Shown piece after piece: positions 9,381 to 18,771 of a DNA stretch of 40,048 nt (its first letter is position 1; every line of letters begins with the position of its first letter). The notes beneath the pieces were generated by a model. It saw only the letters and a program-made list of their open reading frames with translations, had not been told where the DNA came from and did no database searches. The DNA comes from Methylococcales bacterium (GTDB lineage: Bacteria; Pseudomonadota; Gammaproteobacteria; Methylococcales; Methylomonadaceae): assembly GCA_003584895.1 (NCBI GenBank), contig QVQF01000234.1:1-40048 (forward strand), written 5' to 3'. The translations under genes were made by a program, and so were the position numbers.

Positions 9381-10382
9381 TTATCTTTTTCTAGAACCTT
9401 GACGCCTAACTTCTGGTTTGACGCCATTAGATTCGGGCTCTACTCTTTCTAAACCGGCAAACTCAAATAACAAGTCCAATTCTTTATCGGTCAGTTCATA
9501 AAAATCGCGAGTTCTTAACCCGTCTGGTAAGACGATAGGTCCATAACGCACACGCATCAATCGACTAACGACCACTTCCTGAGATTCCCATAAGCGCCTT
9601 ACTAAGCGGTTACGGCCCTCGTTAACAATGACGTGATACCATTTATTGGCACCTTCTCCGCCAAAGAATCGAATCGCATCAAATTTAGCAATACCATCTT
9701 CAAGCGCTACACCCTGCTTTAGTTTTTCCAGCGTTGCATCTGAAACATCACCTAAAATGCGCACGGCATATTCACGCTCTACTTCGGTAGAGGGATGCAT
9801 TAATCGATTCGCTAACTCACCATTATTGGTTACTAACAAAAGCCCAGAAGTATTAATATCTAATCTTCCTACGGAAATCCAGCGGGCAGTCAACAATTCA
9901 GGTAATTGAGTAAAGACTAGCGGCCGCCCTTCGGGATCACGCCGAGTAACGATTTCACCGGTGGGTTTATGATAAAGCAACACGCGCGTCGGTTGTATGG
10001 CAAATTTTTCCCAATGTACGACCCGCTCATTTAATTGAAGATGATCGCCCTCTTTTAACCTATCCCCTAATTTAACAATATTATGATTAAGCTTGAGTCG
10101 ACCTTCATCTATCCAACGCTCAATTTCTCTACGTGAGCCCAAACCACCACGTGCCAACACTTTTTGTATCCGCTCTCCGATTTCGGGCTGAACGCGATCA
10201 GGTCTTTTGATAACTTTGCTTACATTAGCGGCTTCTGGCGAAGGCGCAATTGTCTTAGCTTCAGTGGCTTTCGGTGCCTGTTTTTGTTGATTTCTTCGCT
10301 GTTGCTTAGGTGACTTATTCGCTCTCGCTGGCGAACTGCCTGGCCGTTTCGATGAATCATTAGTTGGTTTCTTGCTTTTCAC
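9381..10382 (-). CDS. rluB: 23S rRNA pseudouridine synthase RluB
   Basis: Converts U2605 of 23S rRNA to pseudouridine. 333 residues. A long low-complexity N-terminal extension rich in Lys, Gln, Ser and Pro (residues 1-65) is followed by an S4 RNA-binding domain (ERIQKVLARGGLGSRREIER) and the catalytic domain with GRLDINTSGLLLVTNNGEL, where the Asp is the nucleophile, then EGRNRLVRRLWESQ. It starts with GTG at 10382 and overlaps the 3' end of scpB by 23 nt. The order scpA–scpB–rluB is conserved in many gammaproteobacteria. Confidence 0.95.
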   Translation of the reverse strand: MKSKKPTNDSSKRPGSSPARANKSPKQQRRNQQKQAPKATEAKTIAPSPEAANVSKVIKRPDRVQPEIGERIQKVLARGGLGSRREIERWIDEGRLKLNHNIVKLGDRLKEGDHLQLNERVVHWEKFAIQPTRVLLYHKPTGEIVTRRDPEGRPLVFTQLPELLTARWISVGRLDINTSGLLLVTNNGELANRLMHPSTEVEREYAVRILGDVSDATLEKLKQGVALEDGIAKFDAIRFFGGEGANKWYHVIVNEGRNRLVRRLWESQEVVVSRLMRVRYGPIVLPDGLRTRDFYELTDKELDLLFEFAGLERVEPESNGVKPEVRRQGSRKR

Positions 10383-10992
10383 TCATTACCTGCATAGGTT
10401 GTTGCATTTTATCTATCGGCCACTCAAGATGTTGTATCTCTTGCAGAGTCGGTAGTTCATTTATTGATGCTATATTAAAATAATCTAAAAATTGTTTGGT
10501 TGTGCCATACAGCCCTGGCCGACCAGGCACTTCTTTATGGGCAACGACTCGCACCCATTCTCGCTCAAGTAACGTTTGAATAATGCTTGAGCTGACACCG
10601 ACACCACGTATATCTTCAATTTCACCCCGTGTTACCGGTTGTTTGTAAGCAATAATAGCTAAGGTTTCCAACAAAGCTCTGGAATATTTGGGCGGCTTTT
10701 CCTCAAATAAACGAGAAACCCAACGCGACAAGTCCTGCTTAACCTGAAACCGATAACCACTAGCGACGGCTTTTAATTCTATAGGTCGAAATCGATAATC
10801 CTCAATAATAGAATCTATTGCTGACAGTATATCCGGAAGTTCTGGCTGCTCCAGTTCAGGAAAAACCTGCTGCACTTGTTTAGGCGTCATTGGCCGTCTA
10901 GCAGCAAATAAAATAGCCTCAACGATACGTTTAGTTTTCACATTGGCTTCAGGTAGCTCAGAGACTATAGATACATTATTCAAAGGTGTCAT
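10360..10992 (-). CDS. scpB: Segregation and condensation protein ScpB
   Basis: Winged-helix subunit of the SMC–ScpA–ScpB condensin, which acts in chromosome compaction and segregation. 210 residues from the ATG at 10992. Core motifs: KRIVEAILFAARRPM, ALLETLAIIAYKQPVTRGEI, EDIRGVGVSSSIIQTLLERE and PGRPGLYGTTKQFLDYF. The open frame continues upstream into scpA, so the start is open: the ATG at 10992 has an AAGAAG six bases upstream and gives the usual family length, whereas a GTG at 11103 would add 37 basic residues and leave 7 nt after the scpA stop. The 3' end overlaps rluB. Confidence 0.93.
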   Translation of the reverse strand: MTPLNNVSIVSELPEANVKTKRIVEAILFAARRPMTPKQVQQVFPELEQPELPDILSAIDSIIEDYRFRPIELKAVASGYRFQVKQDLSRWVSRLFEEKPPKYSRALLETLAIIAYKQPVTRGEIEDIRGVGVSSSIIQTLLEREWVRVVAHKEVPGRPGLYGTTKQFLDYFNIASINELPTLQEIQHLEWPIDKMQQPMQVMSEKQETN

Positions 10993-11110
10993 GGTTAACT
11001 TCTTACGTCGTGATCTGATTTTTTCGGCTACATGCTGAATATCTTTAGCGTAGAGTTTAAGCTTAAGTGGTGCGACTTTTATAGTGACATTTTCTGATCG
11101 CACACGAGCT

Positions 11111-11935
11111 TTAGAGGCCCTGGGTTTCGGTATTACAATTGACTTTTCTAACTCGAATTTCGGTATAGGGCTCAGACTGGATGATTTCGATAAGTCCTTC
11201 TTTGCCAAGTTCGAGGATGGCCAAAAACGAGACAACAACTCCGTGTCGACCTTCTTTTCGGACAAATAATTGCGAGAAAAGGAGGTTATTTTCTCTTTCA
11301 AGGTATTCCAAAATGGTTGCCATTCGTTCACGGACAGATAACGCTTCTTTAGTAATTTGATGATGACTAAGTTGCGCAACCCGTTTAAAAACATCCTTAA
11401 GTGCCAGCAACATATCGTTTAACTGGACATCGGGTAACGGTTGATCAACGCCTAATAAAGACACATCGACATCAATGGCGAATATGTCACGTTCAATTCT
11501 GGCTAATAAATCGATCTCTTCAGCTGCAGCTTTAATACATTCATACTCCTGCAAGCGACGAATCAATGTGGCCCTAGGATCCTCTTCTTCGTCATCGGCT
11601 TCAACTTGTCTAGGCAGTAGCATTCTAGACTTTATCTCTGCCAATAAAGCCGCCATAACCAGATATTCTGCAGCCAACTCTAAATTTAATTCCCCCATCA
11701 ATTTAATATAACTAATATATTGTTGGGTAATTTGAGCAATCGGGATATTCACAATATCTAGATTTTGTCGCCGAATCAAATACAGCAATAAATCCAAAGG
11801 CCCTTCAAATAAATCAAGAAAGACCTCTAAAGCATCCGGCGGTATATAAAGATCTTCGGGTAACTTTTCAAAAGGTGCACCATTAACTATGGCGAAGGCC
11901 GGCGACATTGGCTGTATTGATACAATCTCAGTCAT
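11111..11935 (-). CDS. scpA: Segregation and condensation protein ScpA
   Basis: Kleisin subunit that bridges the SMC head domains. 274 residues, normal for the family. The N-terminal kleisin domain is clear: FEGPLDLLLYLIRRQNLDI, IPIAQITQQYISYI, ELAAEYLVMAALLAEIKSRM; an acidic linker (EADDEEEDP) separates it from the C-terminal winged helix (VVSFLAILELGKEGLIEIIQ). It is transcribed with scpB and rluB and stands upstream of them. Confidence 0.95.
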   Translation of the reverse strand: MTEIVSIQPMSPAFAIVNGAPFEKLPEDLYIPPDALEVFLDLFEGPLDLLLYLIRRQNLDIVNIPIAQITQQYISYIKLMGELNLELAAEYLVMAALLAEIKSRMLLPRQVEADDEEEDPRATLIRRLQEYECIKAAAEEIDLLARIERDIFAIDVDVSLLGVDQPLPDVQLNDMLLALKDVFKRVAQLSHHQITKEALSVRERMATILEYLERENNLLFSQLFVRKEGRHGVVVSFLAILELGKEGLIEIIQSEPYTEIRVRKVNCNTETQGL

Positions 11936-12025
11936 GTCCTAGCCTTATAAAAATGTAGATTTATAGCACCCACCTTATATTTTTTCAAATGCCACACTTC
12001 AGTTAGGATATTAACTTTTAAAAAG

Positions 12026-12685
12026 TTACATACCAGCAATGGAAAAAAACAATTTCTGAGCGATAAACAGAGGGTATTCTAAAATGACATTTAAAATTTT
12101 AGTATAAAGCAGCACTAATAAAAGTATAAAGCCATAGCGCTCTAGGCGATTATATTGCCAAGCCCAGTAACTTGGTAAAATACCGGTCAAAATACGACTG
12201 CCATCTAAGGGTGGAATCGGCAATAAGTTAATCATTGCCAAAACTAAATTAATTGAAATTCCCGCAACACCGGTATAAATCAAAGGCAATGAAATCGCTT
12301 CAGCATTAGTGCCAATAAAAATCCCTAATCGGATGATTAACGCCCAAATTAAAGCCATTATTAAATTTGAAACTGGCCCAGCCAAGGCAACGATAGCCAT
12401 ATCTTGCAAAGGTCTTTTAAAATTCCTAGGATCGACTGGCACAGGCTTGGCCCAACCAAAAATAAAACCAGTACCGGTCATTAATAATAAACCAGGCACA
12501 ATAATCGTCCCTAATAAATCAACATGCTTAACAGGATTTAAAGTTAATCTACCCAATCTAGACGCGGTATTATCGCCATATTTCTTTGCTACCCAACCAT
12601 GCGCCACTTCATGCACCGTAATTGCAAAAATAACCGGTAATATCCACACGGCTATGCGCTGGATAACACTCAACTCATCCATCAT
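12026..12685 (-). CDS. Site-2 protease family (M50) membrane metalloprotease
   Basis: Small intramembrane zinc peptidase of the YwhC/SpoIVFB-like group; substrate not known. 219 residues with about five membrane segments. Zinc ligands are visible: HEVAH at residues 25-29 and the third ligand Asp161 in NLLPIPPLDGSR. There is no PDZ domain, so it is not RseP. It sits between yciO (14 nt upstream on the same strand) and scpA (90 nt downstream), a neighbourhood found in several gammaproteobacteria. The start may be either of two adjacent ATG codons. Confidence 0.9.
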   Translation of the reverse strand: MMDELSVIQRIAVWILPVIFAITVHEVAHGWVAKKYGDNTASRLGRLTLNPVKHVDLLGTIIVPGLLLMTGTGFIFGWAKPVPVDPRNFKRPLQDMAIVALAGPVSNLIMALIWALIIRLGIFIGTNAEAISLPLIYTGVAGISINLVLAMINLLPIPPLDGSRILTGILPSYWAWQYNRLERYGFILLLVLLYTKILNVILEYPLFIAQKLFFSIAGM

Positions 12686-12699
12686 TTATCTATCCTCAC

Positions 12700-13320
12700 T
12701 TAATTCAACATTGGCGCAAGACCCTTGCCTTGACGGACAATCTCTATGCCATCATTTGAAAACTCAATCATAGTGGTATCTTCATGTTCGATAATACCAG
12801 CAGCTATAATCAAATCCAGCTCATGCTCTAATTTATCTTTGATGTCATAAGGATCATCAATAGCCTCAGTGCTCCCAGGTAAAGCTAAGGTGGAACTAAA
12901 CAAAGCTTCACCTAACTCCTGTAGCAGCAATTGTGTGACGGGATGATCCGGTATGCGTATGCCTATGGTTTTTTTCTTAGGGTGTTGTAATCTACGCGGC
13001 ACTTCACGCGTTGCCTCTAAAATAAAGGTAAAAGGCCCGGGAGTTAATGCTTTAATCAATCGATAGGCATCATTACCAATTTTGGTGAAGGTTGATACCT
13101 GAGTTAAATCTTTACAAACCAAAGTAAAATTATGTTTATCATCCAACAGCCTGATGCGTCGAATCTTATCCATCGCCTGTTTGTCGCCGACCTGACAAGC
13201 CAAGGCATAAGATGAATCAGTAGGGTAAGCAATAACTCCACCTTTGCGTATAATATCAACCGCTTGATGAATTAAGCGCAATTGCGGGTTTTCGGGATGT
13301 ATTTCAAAAAATTGAGCCAT
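12700..13320 (-). CDS. yciO: YciO-type Sua5/YrdC family protein
   Basis: Relative of the threonylcarbamoyl-AMP synthase TsaC, which acts in tRNA t6A synthesis; the exact role of YciO itself is not settled. 206 residues from the ATG at 13320 (MAQFFEIHPENPQ), which matches E. coli YciO; an upstream GTG/TTG leader to 13365 is not conserved. Motifs: RKGGVIAYPTDSSYALACQ, RIRLLDDKHNFTLVC, TPGPFTFILEATREVPRRL and KKTIGIRIPDHP. It is a full-length single-domain protein without the Sua5 C-terminal extension. It diverges from nadC across 185 bp. Confidence 0.92.
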   Translation of the reverse strand: MAQFFEIHPENPQLRLIHQAVDIIRKGGVIAYPTDSSYALACQVGDKQAMDKIRRIRLLDDKHNFTLVCKDLTQVSTFTKIGNDAYRLIKALTPGPFTFILEATREVPRRLQHPKKKTIGIRIPDHPVTQLLLQELGEALFSSTLALPGSTEAIDDPYDIKDKLEHELDLIIAAGIIEHEDTTMIEFSNDGIEIVRQGKGLAPMLN

Positions 13321-13505
13321 TATTACGATTTCTATACCATTATTTTTTTTAATTATACCGTACATCCCGACATGCTTGTATGTATGAATACAGGCAGTCA
13401 GTTTTCACACGCTTTACGCTAAAACTTTCGTATCTCACTCAACGCTAAAAATACAGTAAACTAAGCAACTTACTCTTTGATTTTGCCAGAAACAAAAATA
13501 CAGCC

Positions 13506-14336
13506 ATGACAACACTATCACCTGCCATTGACATAAAACCTTTCCTTGACGAAGACATGGGGACTGGAGACATTACCGCCGCAATCATTCCTGTAACAAC
13601 ACATGCGGTCGCTGAGGTCATTACACGTGAAGAAATGGTATTGTGTGGTAAATCTTGGTTTGATGCGGTATTTCAGCATTTAGACAGCAACGTTAATATT
13701 ACTTGGTATGCCAATGAAGGGGAAAGTCTACCAGTAGGCGCCACTCTCTGTAAGCTCAATGGTCCAGCAAGACCTTTATTAACAGGCGAACGCACTGCAT
13801 TAAATTTATTACAAACCTTATCGGCAACAGCAACACAGGCCAGGCTATATGCCGATGCCGTAGCCGGAACGCCTTGTAAAGTTTTAGATACCCGAAAAAC
13901 GTTACCAGGATTAAGAATAGCCCAGAAGTATGCAGTCACTTGCGGCGGCTGTTACAACCATCGCATAGGCTTATATGATGGTGTATTAATCAAAGAAAAT
14001 CATATTATGGCAGCGGGCTCTATTAGCAAAGCCATACAGCTAGCACGTGAACTCACCTCATTAACAGTGGAAATAGAAGTAGAATCTCTACAGGAATTCG
14101 CTGAAGCGATTGCCGCGGAGCCCGATCGCATTATGCTCGACAACTTTAGCTTAGAGGCATTAAGGCTAGCCGTATCATTGAATAATGGCGCTATAGAACT
14201 TGAAGCTTCTGGCAATATTGATTTAACTAACATTCGCGCCATAGCAGAAACAGGCGTTAATTTTATTTCCATAGGCTCATTAACCAAGCACATCAAAGCC
14301 GTTGACTTATCTATGCGCATAAGCTTGGTTAATTAA
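13506..14336 (+). CDS. nadC: Nicotinate-nucleotide pyrophosphorylase (carboxylating)
   Basis: Quinolinate phosphoribosyltransferase of NAD biosynthesis: quinolinate plus PRPP gives nicotinate mononucleotide, CO2 and PPi. 276 residues, usual length. Motifs: DEDMGTGDITAAIIP at the N-terminus, GERTALNLLQTLSATAT, DTRKTLPGLRIAQKYAV, GGCYNHRIGLYDGVLIKENH and DNFSLEAL. All basic residues that contact the pyrophosphate appear in place. It is a single gene; a 249-bp spacer separates it from dksA. Confidence 0.96.
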   Translation: MTTLSPAIDIKPFLDEDMGTGDITAAIIPVTTHAVAEVITREEMVLCGKSWFDAVFQHLDSNVNITWYANEGESLPVGATLCKLNGPARPLLTGERTALNLLQTLSATATQARLYADAVAGTPCKVLDTRKTLPGLRIAQKYAVTCGGCYNHRIGLYDGVLIKENHIMAAGSISKAIQLARELTSLTVEIEVESLQEFAEAIAAEPDRIMLDNFSLEALRLAVSLNNGAIELEASGNIDLTNIRAIAETGVNFISIGSLTKHIKAVDLSMRISLVN

Positions 14337-14498
14337 TCCCAGTCTATTTGCTATATCACGTAAACAGTAAAAGATAAATCTTACTCCAGATTGCCAAATG
14401 TATTCCAAAAACTATCTCGTCGACTTTTATTAAGGATGCGACTAATGATTTTTGATAGCTCATCACTGAGATAACTCAGCCTACTAAATTAATACTTA

Positions 14499-14528
14499 TT
14501 GATTAATGTCGATAAAACTTGCTATACA
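14499..14528 (+). promoter_or_regulatory. Possible sigma70 promoter of dksA
   Basis: TTGATT (14499-14504), an 18-base spacer and TATACA (14523-14528), about 60 bases before the dksA start. A small CTGAG/CTCAG inverted repeat lies just upstream (about 14466-14479). Inferred from pattern only. Confidence 0.35.
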
Positions 14529-14585
14529 GCGACTATTCTGCTAAAAATGCGCACTTTTTATTATCCAGTCTTTAGGAGTTAATGA

Positions 14586-15020
14586 ATGGCCGATAATGCT
14601 ACACCAAATGCATCACCTTTCAGCTTTAAGCCTTATACAGAAATAGACGGCGAAGAGTACATGAATGAAGCTCAACTTAAGCATTTTGAGACTATTCTGA
14701 AAAACTGGAAAAATGAGTTAATGCACGAGGTAGACCGTACAGTGCACCACATGCAGGATGATGCTGCTAATTTTCCTGATCCGAATGATCGTGCGACTCA
14801 AGAATCAGAATTCAGCCTTGAATTAAGAACGCGTGATCGTGAGCGCCGACTGATCAAAAAAATTGATGAGGCTCTAAAAGAAATTGAATCTGGCGGCTAT
14901 GGTTTTTGCGAATCATGCGGCATTGAAATAGGCATTCGTCGATTAGAAGCGCGTCCTACAGCAACATTATGTATAGATTGCAAAACTCTCGACGAAATTC
15001 GTGAAAAACAAATGGGCTAA
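14586..15020 (+). CDS. dksA: RNA polymerase-binding transcription factor DksA
   Basis: Binds the RNA polymerase secondary channel and, with ppGpp, mediates the stringent response. 144 residues. The coiled-coil tip carries [12 protein letters not shown] with Asp65, Asp68 and Ala70 at the positions equivalent to the E. coli tip residues. A C4 zinc finger is formed by Cys108, Cys111, Cys129 and Cys132. The ribosome-binding site AGGAG is ideal, seven bases before the ATG. A strong hairpin follows the gene, so it is a single transcription unit. Confidence 0.96.
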   Translation: MADNATPNASPFSFKPYTEIDGEEYMNEAQLKHFETILKNWKNELMHEVDRTVHHMQDDAANFPDPNDRATQESEFSLELRTRDRERRLIKKIDEALKEIESGGYGFCESCGIEIGIRRLEARPTATLCIDCKTLDEIREKQMG

Positions 15021-15034
15021 ATCAATTAAGATGC

Positions 15035-15066
15035 GAAATAATCGACCTTCAGAGGTTGATTATTTC
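15035..15066 (+). terminator. Terminator of dksA
   Basis: 14-bp stem (GAAATAATCGACCT with AGGTTGATTATTTC, one G·U pair) and a TCAG loop, starting 14 nt after the dksA stop. T-rich sequence follows a few bases later. Confidence 0.65.
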
Positions 15067-15180
15067 CTTACTGGATATCTTTCTTTTTTTTAGAAATCAC
15101 AATACTTAACGTCTCATCAGTTTACCAAACAACAAACGACTTCTTCTTAAAAGGTCGCCAAAACGCTCTAAAAACATCAA

Positions 15181-15198
15181 GTCATTATGGCTAATGAC
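15181..15198. other. Operator-like palindrome upstream of the glycogen pair
   Basis: Perfect inverted repeat GTCATTA–TGGC–TAATGAC, 37 bases before the DUF4912 gene. It could be a regulator site; no known consensus is recognised. Confidence 0.3.
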
Positions 15199-15234
15199 TA
15201 TCTATGAACGCTCGTATTCAGGTAATAGCCCAAG

Positions 15235-15735
15235 ATGAAGTTAACGCAATTAGACTTACTTGAGATTAGCCAAGAAATTAGGCAATGCTATGCGCCCAAG
15301 ATGTCAGCTAGCACACCTAAATTAATACTGATGCCTGTAGCTCCTAAGCATCTATATGCTTACTGGAGCCTAGGGAATAATAAGTCTATTCCCCTACAAG
15401 AAAGCTCGACTCAACCACTAACATTAAGAATCTATTCAGCATCTGATAAAAACAATTATCTCAGCAAAGGGTATGAAGATATCCCCATGAACCGCACTCA
15501 ATACCAACAAGATGTATTTTTATCAAACCCTACCAACGGTGCATCCTACCAAGCAAGTTTAGGTACCTGTTTTTCAGATAATTTTCTTGATGTTATTGCC
15601 TACTCCAACTTGACACAACTCCCTCAAGAAAAACCAGCTATAACTCAGGTTAAAGCGGATTTTCACCCCCTTTCTACAAACAAAGAAATTAAAGCCTCTG
15701 CCTATAACAACGACTCAGGACAAGGTATTAAGTGA
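15235..15735 (+). CDS. DUF4912-like protein, partner of GH57 branching enzyme
   Basis: 166 residues. The stretch LILMPVAPKHLYAYWSLG (about residues 30-47) resembles the DUF4912 signature in which a Pro, an aromatic residue and Trp form a carbohydrate-module-like strand; the rest is Ser/Asn/Gln-rich. Known DUF4912 proteins are often next to glycogen or GH57 genes. Its stop codon overlaps the next gene's GTG (GTGA), so the pair is co-translated. The role is inferred to be glucan binding or assistance to the branching enzyme; the family call is moderate because only the core motif is clear. Confidence 0.6.
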   Translation: MKLTQLDLLEISQEIRQCYAPKMSASTPKLILMPVAPKHLYAYWSLGNNKSIPLQESSTQPLTLRIYSASDKNNYLSKGYEDIPMNRTQYQQDVFLSNPTNGASYQASLGTCFSDNFLDVIAYSNLTQLPQEKPAITQVKADFHPLSTNKEIKASAYNNDSGQGIK

Positions 15736-17348
15736 CTGACTTAATGAAGCATGGATTTCTAAGCATCATACTTCATGCACACCTACCTTATGTACGCCAC
15801 CCAGAGCATGAAAGTTTTTTTGAAGAAAACTGGTTATTCGAGGCTATTACTGAATGCTATATTCCTTTAATTGGCGTACTAGACCGACTAGAAAACGATA
15901 AAGTACCTTATCGATTGACTCTGTCACTATCGCCGCCACTCATTTGCATGTTACGTGACGAACTATTACAAACCCGCTACCTAAAATATTTACATCAATC
16001 ACTGGAATTAGCCGAAAAAGAAATCATCAGAACGCGCCTACAACCTGAGTTTCAAAAATTAGCACGTTTATATCGCCGATTTTATAAAAAAACATTAACT
16101 ATTTATCAAGATCAATACGATTGCGATTTATTGATCGCCTTTAAAAAGCATCATACTATGGGTACACTGGAATTAATCACTTGTGCGGCAACTCATGGCT
16201 TACTTCCGTTGCTTAATATCAGTGAAATAGCCGTCCGTAACCAGATAAAAATAGGCATAGAAACCTTTAAAGCTAATCTAGGATTTTCTCCATCAGGATT
16301 TTGGTTACCAGAATGCGCCTACTATCCTGGCTTAGAAGCTTTATTAGCTGAAGCAGGCATCAACTATTTTTTTGTCGATAGCCACGGCATCACAAATGCT
16401 AGCCAAATCCCTCGTAATGGGGTCTATGCGCCACTAAATTGCGGAAATGGGGTTATGGCATTTGCACGGGACCCAGAATCATCCAGACAAGTATGGAGCT
16501 CTCAGGAAGGTTACCCAGGTGATCAGGATTACCGAGAATACTACAAAGACATCGGTTTTGATTTAGACCTTGATTATATTGCGCCCTATATACTCGATAG
16601 CGATATCCGCATCAATACCGGCATTAAATACTATCGCATCACAGGCAAAGATTTGCCCAAAGAAATCTACAATCCCAAAAAAGCGAGAGTAAAAGCACAG
16701 CAACATGCGCAGGACTTTATCAATAAACGCCAACAGCAGATTATTGATTTAAATACCACCATGGATAGACCACCCATCATCATTGCACCTTACGATGCGG
16801 AACTTTTCGGTCACTGGTGGTTTGAAGGCCCTCAATGGTTAGAGTGTGTATTACGCTTAGCCAGTAATCCAAGCAACCCTATTCAAGCAATCAGTTGTAG
16901 CGATTATTTAGCACAACAATCAAGCCATCAAATTGCTACACCCTCGGCATCAACTTGGGGTGATCAAGGTTATTTTAGTTACTGGCTCAATGAAACTAAT
17001 AACTGGATTTATCCTTTCCTACATAAAGCTGAAGCAGAGATGGAACAGTTAGCTTCAGATTTCCGAGATTTAACCATCAATTCATTACAAAAAAGAGCAC
17101 TGAATCAGGCGGCGCGATCTGTTTTATTGGCTCAAGCTTCTGATTGGCCATTCATAATGAAGTCAGAAACAACCACTGAGTATGCAAACAAACGCATCAC
17201 AGATCATCTTGCAAGATTTAACTATCTGCATGATGCTATTCGTAAAAACAATATAGACAATCGTTACTTAACTGCTTTGGAAATCATGGATAATATTTTT
17301 CCCAATATTGATTTCTGGGATTACCTGCCCTCAAAAAAGAAGAACTAA
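15732..17348 (+). CDS. GH57 1,4-alpha-glucan branching enzyme (DUF1957)
   Basis: Introduces alpha-1,6 branches in glycogen or a related glucan. 538 residues, the normal size for TK1436-type GH57 branching enzymes. Family motifs in order: HAHLPYVRHPE (residues 15-25), GFWLPECAY with the probable nucleophile Glu194, VDSHG, and APYDAELFGHWWFEGP with the probable acid/base Asp355; a helical C-terminal region (about 400-530) follows. The start is GTG at 15732, overlapping the DUF4912 stop. It replaces the common GH13 GlgB; no glgA, glgC or glgP lies in the window. The alternative call, an alpha-amylase of GH57, is less likely because of the C-terminal domain. Confidence 0.9.
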   Translation: MTDLMKHGFLSIILHAHLPYVRHPEHESFFEENWLFEAITECYIPLIGVLDRLENDKVPYRLTLSLSPPLICMLRDELLQTRYLKYLHQSLELAEKEIIRTRLQPEFQKLARLYRRFYKKTLTIYQDQYDCDLLIAFKKHHTMGTLELITCAATHGLLPLLNISEIAVRNQIKIGIETFKANLGFSPSGFWLPECAYYPGLEALLAEAGINYFFVDSHGITNASQIPRNGVYAPLNCGNGVMAFARDPESSRQVWSSQEGYPGDQDYREYYKDIGFDLDLDYIAPYILDSDIRINTGIKYYRITGKDLPKEIYNPKKARVKAQQHAQDFINKRQQQIIDLNTTMDRPPIIIAPYDAELFGHWWFEGPQWLECVLRLASNPSNPIQAISCSDYLAQQSSHQIATPSASTWGDQGYFSYWLNETNNWIYPFLHKAEAEMEQLASDFRDLTINSLQKRALNQAARSVLLAQASDWPFIMKSETTTEYANKRITDHLARFNYLHDAIRKNNIDNRYLTALEIMDNIFPNIDFWDYLPSKKKN

Positions 17349-17410
17349 TCACTTTTCAATATAAATCAAAACCCACACTCACTCCGGCATTAGCTGACTC
17401 GATATTTTTA

Positions 17411-17437
17411 TTTAAGGTTTATAATACAACCTTTAAA
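17411..17437 (+). terminator. Possible hairpin after the GH57 gene
   Basis: TTTAAGGTT and AACCTTTAAA pair around an 8-nt AT loop with one bulged T, about 60 bases after the stop and 100 before fbp. AT-rich and weak. Confidence 0.3.
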
Positions 17438-17534
17438 TAAGGGCTAATAACTAAGTAATCTATTGATTACGAGATAGGATTTTCGCCGTTAAATCTATTT
17501 CATACACTCACAGCTCCAGAGGAATAAACAAGAG

Positions 17535-18545
17535 ATGACCAACCCTATATCCTTAACCCAATTCATTCTTGAGCAGCAACGTGGCTTAAAGGATGCATCA
17601 GTGGCACTCAGCCCATTATTAATAGATATTGCAAGTGCATGTAAGCAAATATCTCATCTAGTCAGTCGCGGCGAACTCATGAATGTTTTGGGTAGCGCTG
17701 AATCAGAAAATATTCATGGCGAAGTACAAAAAAAACTAGACATTATCACCAATGATATTATGATTAATACCCTGAACTGGGGCGGTAGTTTAGCGGGTAT
17801 GACTTCAGAAGAAGCCGATGAGATTATTGCAATTCCTAAGCAATATCCGAAAGGCAAATACCTAGCGTTATTTGATCCTCTCGATGGCTCATCAAATATC
17901 GACGTTAATCTTGCTGTAGGGACTATATTTTCTATACTACATTGTCATGCAAACGACGAACCCAATACTGAAGATTTTCTACAAAAAGGTACAAATCAAG
18001 TCTGTGCAGGTTTCGTACTTTATGGACCATCAACCCTGATGATATTGACTACAGGCAACGGCGTTAATGGCTTTACGTTAGACCAAGACATAGGTGAATT
18101 CATATTGACTCAGCCAAACATCCGTATACCCGAAGAAACAGCTGAATTTGCCATTAATATGTCTAATCAACGTTTCTGGGAAGCTCCGGTGCAACGTTAT
18201 ATTGACGAGTGCTTACAAGGCACTGAAGGCCCTCGCGGAAAAAACTTTAATATGCGCTGGATTGCTTCATTAGTAGCTGAGGTTTATCGCATTTTAACGC
18301 GTGGAGGTGTGTTTTTGTATCCATTAGATCTAAGGAAACCCTTAACAGAGGGTCGATTACGTATTATGTATGAAGCTAATCCAATGGCTTTTATTATTGA
18401 GCAAGCGGGTGGCTCTTGCTCTACTGGACGGGAGCGTATGTTAGACATTAAACCCACTAGCATTCATCAACGTGTACCTCTAATTTTGGGCTCTAAAAAT
18501 GAAGTTGAACGTATCGTGGCTTATCACCAAGAAAGCGCTAATTAA
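17535..18545 (+). CDS. fbp: Class I fructose-1,6-bisphosphatase
   Basis: Hydrolyses fructose-1,6-bisphosphate to fructose-6-phosphate in gluconeogenesis and sugar-phosphate cycles. 336 residues. The metal-binding signature [11 protein letters not shown] is at about 113-123, with [16 protein letters not shown] (AMP/active-site region) earlier and [39 protein letters not shown] and AFIIEQAGG later. The ribosome-binding region has AGAGGA and a second AAGAG before the ATG. It follows the glycogen pair, which fits a role in storage carbon flow. It is a single gene flanked by hairpins. Confidence 0.96.
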   Translation: MTNPISLTQFILEQQRGLKDASVALSPLLIDIASACKQISHLVSRGELMNVLGSAESENIHGEVQKKLDIITNDIMINTLNWGGSLAGMTSEEADEIIAIPKQYPKGKYLALFDPLDGSSNIDVNLAVGTIFSILHCHANDEPNTEDFLQKGTNQVCAGFVLYGPSTLMILTTGNGVNGFTLDQDIGEFILTQPNIRIPEETAEFAINMSNQRFWEAPVQRYIDECLQGTEGPRGKNFNMRWIASLVAEVYRILTRGGVFLYPLDLRKPLTEGRLRIMYEANPMAFIIEQAGGSCSTGRERMLDIKPTSIHQRVPLILGSKNEVERIVAYHQESAN

Positions 18546-18613
18546 CAAGAGCTTCCTTATCAAGCTCTAAACATTTCTTCCAATTTTTTACATTTTTAAA
18601 ATAGTTAAGATTG

Positions 18614-18628
18614 TGGATTTTAAATCCA
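18614..18628. other. Small palindrome after fbp
   Basis: TGGATTT–T–AAATCCA, followed by a run of seven A on the plus strand (T-run for the minus strand). Near a second hairpin downstream. Confidence 0.25.
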
Positions 18629-18633
18629 TAAAA

Positions 18634-18681
18634 AAATCAACTCCGTCGGGTTATATCACACTAACCCGTAAGTGTTGATTT
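18634..18681 (+). terminator. Two-part hairpin between fbp and tviB
   Basis: AAATCAAC pairs with GTTGATTT (outer stem), enclosing CGGGTTA and TAACCCG (inner stem, 8-nt loop). No U-run beyond TTTAT. Likely an fbp terminator or leader structure of tviB. Confidence 0.45.
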
Positions 18682-18771
18682 ATCTGATAAATTACCACTC
18701 AAAGTATACCTGCTTATAGCTTACTAAAAACTTTGTTATCAACAATTAATAACTTAAGGAAATAATGACAA

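Noticed and set aside
11111-11394. Extension of scpB deep into scpA
   Set aside because: The upstream part is open only as a shadow of the scpA coding frame; family length and the ribosome-binding site favour the ATG at 10992.
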